A stretch of DNA of 64,000 nt, taken from the NCBI GenBank assembly GCA_937895345.1, contig CALAWP010000084.1:26331-90330 (forward strand), given 5' to 3'. The notes beneath the pieces were generated by a model. That model had not been told where the DNA came from and searched no databases. It saw only the letters and a program-made list of their open reading frames with translations. Positions 60,567 to 64,000 of the stretch are shown here, piece by piece. The stretch is from an uncultured Paenibacillus sp. (lineage in GTDB: Bacteria; Bacillota; Bacilli; Paenibacillales; Paenibacillaceae). A program made the translations under genes and the position numbers. The number at the start of each line of letters is the position of its first letter. Position 1 is the stretch's first letter.

Positions 60567-62222
60567 ATGAGCAAAAAGAAAATCGTCTCGACGATCCTGA
60601 CTCTCATCCTGGGATTAAGCGTATTGTCGGCATGCACCGGCGGCAACAACAACGGCAACAGCGGCAACAGCAATCCTACCGCTTCGCCGGATGCCGGCGG
60701 CACGCCGACCGAAAGCGCTTCCGGAAAATATGCCGATTACTCGAACGGCTTCCCGGAACGGGTTACGCTCGAAATTCCAGTATATGAGCGGGCGTTCGAA
60801 GGCTGGAACGTTACCGACAACTATTATACGAGATGGGTCCAGAAGGAATTTGGCGACAAGTACAACATCGACGTCAAATATATTCCAATCACGCGCAACA
60901 GCGAAGTGACGGACTACGAGCAGCTTCTCGCTTCCCATAAAGCGCCGGACATTATCTTCCACTACGATATGCCGCAAGCGCTTGCTTATTATGGGGAAGA
61001 CGTCATGCAGGAGCTGGATTACGAAGAAATCGCCAACTACGCGCCAACGTATTGGGAAACGATGAAGTCGACGATCGAGCAGTACGGCAGCGTAGACGGC
61101 AAGAAAGTATTTTTCTTTGCCAAACGGCCGGCAGCGGACAACTTCACGACGCTGATCCGCAAGGACTGGGTAGAGAAGGTCGGCATGAAGGTTGAGGACC
61201 TGACCTCGCTGGAGAAATTCAACGAGATGCTGGTGAAATGGAAGGAAGCGGGGCTTGGCGTAGCGGGCGGATCGCTTCTGCAAAACAACTATACGTACAG
61301 TTATGCCTTCCGCGATTGGCCGATCGACGAGAAGGAGCGCGCGCTCTACTCCGATCTGGGCGTTGCCGATCTGACGTGGGAACCATCCGAGAAATATTTG
61401 CGCAATCTGAACTACCAGTACAATAACGGACTGATCGACAAGGAATTTTATCTGCGCAACGACGACAACAAAATTAAAGCGGAATTTGTAGCCGGCAAGA
61501 CGGGCACCTACGGTCTGTATTTGACCAGCAACACGGATGTCTTCTCCGCTACGCTTGCGAACAATCCGGACGCGGAATTCGCCATCCTTCCTCCTCGTGC
61601 ACAGGTGCCGGAAGGCAATCAGCCGCAGGGCCGCGCTTACTGGCCGTTCGGTTTGATTATGGGCATCAATTATGAAACGACGGACGAGGAACGCGCTGCC
61701 GTATGGATGTATCTCGAGTGGCTGAGCCAGCCGGAAAATCTGTTCTTCTTCCAGAACGGCGTAGAGGGACAGAACTATACGCTGGACGCTGAGGGCATTC
61801 CGTTGAAATCGGCCGATTACGCCGGCGAATCCAAGCTGTCCAACAATAACAACAAAGACTACTGGGCGCTCGTCACCGAAATGGCGGAGTTCGATACGCC
61901 GGAGAAGACACGCATGGCCCACCTGCGCAACTGGACGCCGCCGGGATATGAAACGCTGGCAGAAGATATGCTGAAATATTACGACGAGACGGCGGAATAC
62001 CGCACGCCGGATGCGCTGTTCTCCGTCATTCTCGAAAACGTTAACGAATATAAAGCCGATCTGAACTCCAAGTTCCAGGAGCTCTATGTGAAAGTCGTTC
62101 TGTCGCCGGAAAGCGAGTTCGACAAGGTTTACCAAGAGGCGAAAGAAACTTATCTGAGAGAGGGTTACCAGGAAATTCTCGACGAGAAGCAAAAAGCGAT
62201 TGACGCGGGACAATACAGCTAA
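60567..62222 (+). CDS. Extracellular solute-binding lipoprotein (LplA-type)
   Basis: 551 residues with GGGGGAATTACG before the ATG. Lipoprotein signal ending LGLSVLSAC with Cys23, then an Asn/Gly/Ser/Thr linker. The mature part has RVTLEIPVYERAFEGWNVTDNYYTRW and DWVEKVGMKVEDLTSLEKFNEML, which match the long LplA-like group. Last gene of the operon; captures an unknown, probably plant-derived, saccharide for the two permeases. A terminator follows. Confidence 0.92.
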   Translation: MSKKKIVSTILTLILGLSVLSACTGGNNNGNSGNSNPTASPDAGGTPTESASGKYADYSNGFPERVTLEIPVYERAFEGWNVTDNYYTRWVQKEFGDKYNIDVKYIPITRNSEVTDYEQLLASHKAPDIIFHYDMPQALAYYGEDVMQELDYEEIANYAPTYWETMKSTIEQYGSVDGKKVFFFAKRPAADNFTTLIRKDWVEKVGMKVEDLTSLEKFNEMLVKWKEAGLGVAGGSLLQNNYTYSYAFRDWPIDEKERALYSDLGVADLTWEPSEKYLRNLNYQYNNGLIDKEFYLRNDDNKIKAEFVAGKTGTYGLYLTSNTDVFSATLANNPDAEFAILPPRAQVPEGNQPQGRAYWPFGLIMGINYETTDEERAAVWMYLEWLSQPENLFFFQNGVEGQNYTLDAEGIPLKSADYAGESKLSNNNNKDYWALVTEMAEFDTPEKTRMAHLRNWTPPGYETLAEDMLKYYDETAEYRTPDALFSVILENVNEYKADLNSKFQELYVKVVLSPESEFDKVYQEAKETYLREGYQEILDEKQKAIDAGQYS

Positions 62223-62297
62223 GCAACGTTACGACAACGCTGCAGCGGGTATGACCTGTACAGGGTAAGATCAACATCACTTAAAAGGTTCGTATAT

Positions 62298-62333
62298 AAA
62301 GGGGCTTCTGCTAACACCAGCAGGAGCCCCTTT
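62298..62333. terminator. Terminator after the third transporter operon
   Basis: AAAGGGGCTTCTGCT / AGCAGGAGCCCCTTT with a 6-nt loop (one G-U pair). Nearly symmetrical A/T flanks also suit the convergent SLH gene. Confidence 0.8.
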
Positions 62334-62361
62334 GTTCAGACGAATATCATCTTAATTCCGG

Positions 62362-63771
62362 TTATGGTTGCTCTGATGGTTCAGTTTCGGATGGTTCCTC
62401 ATAAAAGATGTGTTCCTCGTCTAAAACAATATCTGCAAACTTCAAGATTGTACCTTCGCTTACTTCATATAAACCGATATGCATTCCTGGCGATACTCCA
62501 GTGATGTCTTCGCCTGGAATTAAGCTCAAATATCCTTCGATTGAATCTATGCTTGATTCAAATGCTGGCACCTGGATCGGTCCATAGGGATTGATCTTAT
62601 AGTATAGATTGCTGGTTGCAAGGATACCATAGTTAATTCTGGTGCTGCCGTTGACAGATCCTTTAGTAACCTCATACCCCGTAAGCGCCGGCACTCCTGC
62701 GGTCACATCCTCCGCCGTCAGAGCGATGTTCACGAATTTGACGACACGCAAGTCCGAAGAAATTTCATACAAGCCGATATAACTCCCTGAGGTTACGCCG
62801 GTGATGTCTCTTCCGGGCATATAAGGCTGGCCGTAGGAGCTCGCATAAGCGCCCAAGGCAGGCCTGGCGACCGGGTTGGCCGAGACGACGATTTGCAGGT
62901 AGTGACCGCTCGATGGTTCATATACGATGCGGGTCGAGCCGGCCACCGAGCCTGGTTCGAGCTCAAATCCGGTGATGGCAGGCGCGTATGTGATCGGCGG
63001 AGGGTAGTATGGCGCCGGTGTCGGAGCGGGTGTCGGCGATGGCGATGGCGATGCCGACGGCGATGCTGAAGGCGATGCCGACGGCGTAGGCTCCGGAGTC
63101 GTCTCAGGCGTTGGAGAAGGCTCCGCCGCGGCATCGACGACTTGCTTCGCTTCATAAGCGGTCAGCACAAGCTGCTCGCGAATGACGTTGGATTTGCCTC
63201 CGAACAAGCCGTCGTCGTTGTTGTTTATCAGCTTTTTCTCCAGGGCTAGCGCGACGTAACCCTTGGCCCAGTCGGATACGGTGTCGTCATCAAGACCCGG
63301 CGTTTGCTGCGCATCCTCTTTGAGGCCCAGTCCCTTGATCAAGAAGGCAGCCAATTGTTCTTTTGTCACTTTGCCGGCCGGATTGTAGACGCCTTCTGCA
63401 ACGCCGTCCGTTATGCCCGCCGCTTTGATCGCTTCGATATAAGGCAGCGCGTAGCCGTTGGCGGGGTCGTCCGCTTTTACGTCGGTAAAGGTGGATGTAT
63501 TCTGACCTGCCTTCACCTCAAGCTGAAAAATAAGCGCGGCCACTTTGGCAAACTGGGCGCGGTTCATTTCTTCTTTCAGCCCGAAATAATCCTCCCCCAT
63601 GCCGTTAAATATGCCGGCTTCAATAAGAGCGTCAAACTTTTGGCGGGTGGCCTCATCCAGATCCTTCAAGTCCGAAAAATCTTGTGAGCTTTTGCCGGTG
63701 GAGGCAAGCGCGGCGGTGCTTGCGCTTATGACCAGCAAGCAGGCGAACAAACCGATAAGCAGCTTCTTCAT
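62362..63771 (-). CDS. S-layer homology (SLH) surface protein with two C-terminal repeats
   Basis: 469 residues. Signal peptide 1-23 (MKKLLIGLFACLLVISASTAALA). Three SLH repeats about 30-210 (FGLKEEMNRAQFAKVAALIF, YNPAGKVTKEQLAAFLI, FGGKSNVIREQLVLTAYEA) that bind pyruvylated wall polymer. A Pro/Ser/Ala/Thr linker about 215-260 follows. Then come two copies of a ~90-residue module (ITGFELEPGSVAGSTRIVY...ITGVTSGSYIGLYEISSDLRVVKF and LTGYEVTKGSVNGSTRINY...ITGVSPGMHIGLYEVSEGTILKF) of unknown function. It ends in an acidic, Glu/Pro/Ser tail. Wall-attached; single gene. Confidence 0.88.
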   Translation of the reverse strand: MKKLLIGLFACLLVISASTAALASTGKSSQDFSDLKDLDEATRQKFDALIEAGIFNGMGEDYFGLKEEMNRAQFAKVAALIFQLEVKAGQNTSTFTDVKADDPANGYALPYIEAIKAAGITDGVAEGVYNPAGKVTKEQLAAFLIKGLGLKEDAQQTPGLDDDTVSDWAKGYVALALEKKLINNNDDGLFGGKSNVIREQLVLTAYEAKQVVDAAAEPSPTPETTPEPTPSASPSASPSASPSPSPTPAPTPAPYYPPPITYAPAITGFELEPGSVAGSTRIVYEPSSGHYLQIVVSANPVARPALGAYASSYGQPYMPGRDITGVTSGSYIGLYEISSDLRVVKFVNIALTAEDVTAGVPALTGYEVTKGSVNGSTRINYGILATSNLYYKINPYGPIQVPAFESSIDSIEGYLSLIPGEDITGVSPGMHIGLYEVSEGTILKFADIVLDEEHIFYEEPSETEPSEQP

Positions 63772-64000
63772 AAATTCGCAACTCTCCCTTCTTCACAAAC
63801 ATGATCAAATACAATCTATTATCGGTAAATTCAAACCAATTTTAAAGAGGTTGACCAAAAAATACAAGTTATTTTATCGGGAGAAGCCGTGAACATTAAA
63901 CTCCTCTCATGTTCCCCCGAAACGCTCTCTGCGTTGCGAAACTACTATAGGGCTTGCTGAACAAGATTTTTACGCGACCTTCACCTGACGGACAGTAACA
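63772..64000. other. Window end: upstream region of the SLH gene, no gene supported
   Basis: AT-rich 63780-63870 (minus-strand promoter area of the SLH gene, AGGGAGAG before its ATG), then about 120 bp without a supportable gene. Text near the end (AGGGCTTGCTGAACAAG) resembles ends of some insertion sequences, but the window stops too early to tell. Confidence 0.3.

Noticed and set aside
63940..64000. Insertion-sequence end
   Set aside because: Only a vague resemblance at the window edge; no terminal inverted repeat pair or transposase can be seen.
1..64000. CRISPR arrays, tRNA or rRNA genes
   Set aside because: No regularly spaced repeats and no cloverleaf or conserved rRNA segments were recognised on either strand.

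Overview
The window looks like a chromosomal segment from a Paenibacillus-type endospore-forming Firmicute (Paenibacillaceae). This rests on gene content: four sugar ABC transporters with YesM/YesN-style or membrane AraC regulators, an SLH surface protein, a CotF-type spore coat protein, an AraR/XylR style of sugar control, strong Shine-Dalgarno sequences and frequent TTG/GTG starts. Hand counts on single lines give about 53-60% GC in the sugar clusters and nearer 42% in the helicase gene at 14.3-17.2 kb. No rRNA, tRNA or CRISPR array was recognised.

Layout. 0-5 kb: end of an unknown gene, a DUF4127 gene, an ECF sigma factor with a SnoaL-like tail, an SRPBCC gene, a broken nucleotidyltransferase gene and a TerC-family membrane protein. 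5.1-10.6 kb: L-arabinose module, with divergent AraR, an FGGY kinase, araD and araA; an AraR box sits inside the promoter spacer. 10.6-13.3 kb: an ECF42-type sigma factor with two YCII/DGPF proteins and a VOC protein. Two sites fit the ECF42 promoter pattern, one before the first DGPF gene and one before the VOC gene. 13.3-17.4 kb: an AT-richer island with a NUDIX hydrolase and a PLD nuclease-helicase-DUF3427 fusion, flanked by coding debris; it is a candidate defence unit. 17.5-28.2 kb: a hemicellulose-oligosaccharide locus (two permeases, binding lipoprotein, histidine kinase, response regulator, GH43, GH95).

28.2-36 kb: nitroreductase, EamA exporter with divergent MocR regulator, DUF817 and DUF2975/HTH genes with a perfect palindromic operator, a BD-FAE-type hydrolase, an AraC-family gene interrupted by an in-frame TGA, and DUF4386. 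36.3-42.6 kb: a ROK repressor, an ABC transporter, a SIS-domain enzyme and a PfkB kinase, an architecture like the fructosamine (frl) operon but with XylR-type operators. 42.6-52.3 kb, mostly minus strand: DUF1992, a secreted unknown protein, and a transporter/two-component operon divergent from a GH16 glucanase. 52.4-64 kb: CotF-like coat protein, a large secreted protein joining a degenerate M28-like domain to an HELNH metalloprotease domain, a membrane AraC regulator with a three-gene transporter, and an SLH protein.

Together the genes describe a plant-polymer scavenger. Extracellular sensing (histidine kinases, Cache-like AraC) switches on importers that lack their own ATPase and probably share an MsmX-type one. 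Imported oligosaccharides are cut by cytoplasmic glycosidases with no signal peptide, and the sugars enter the pentose phosphate or amino-sugar routes. Candidate cre boxes suggest CcpA repression of three of these loci. Start codons were chosen by ribosome binding site and family alignment from memory; no database search was possible.
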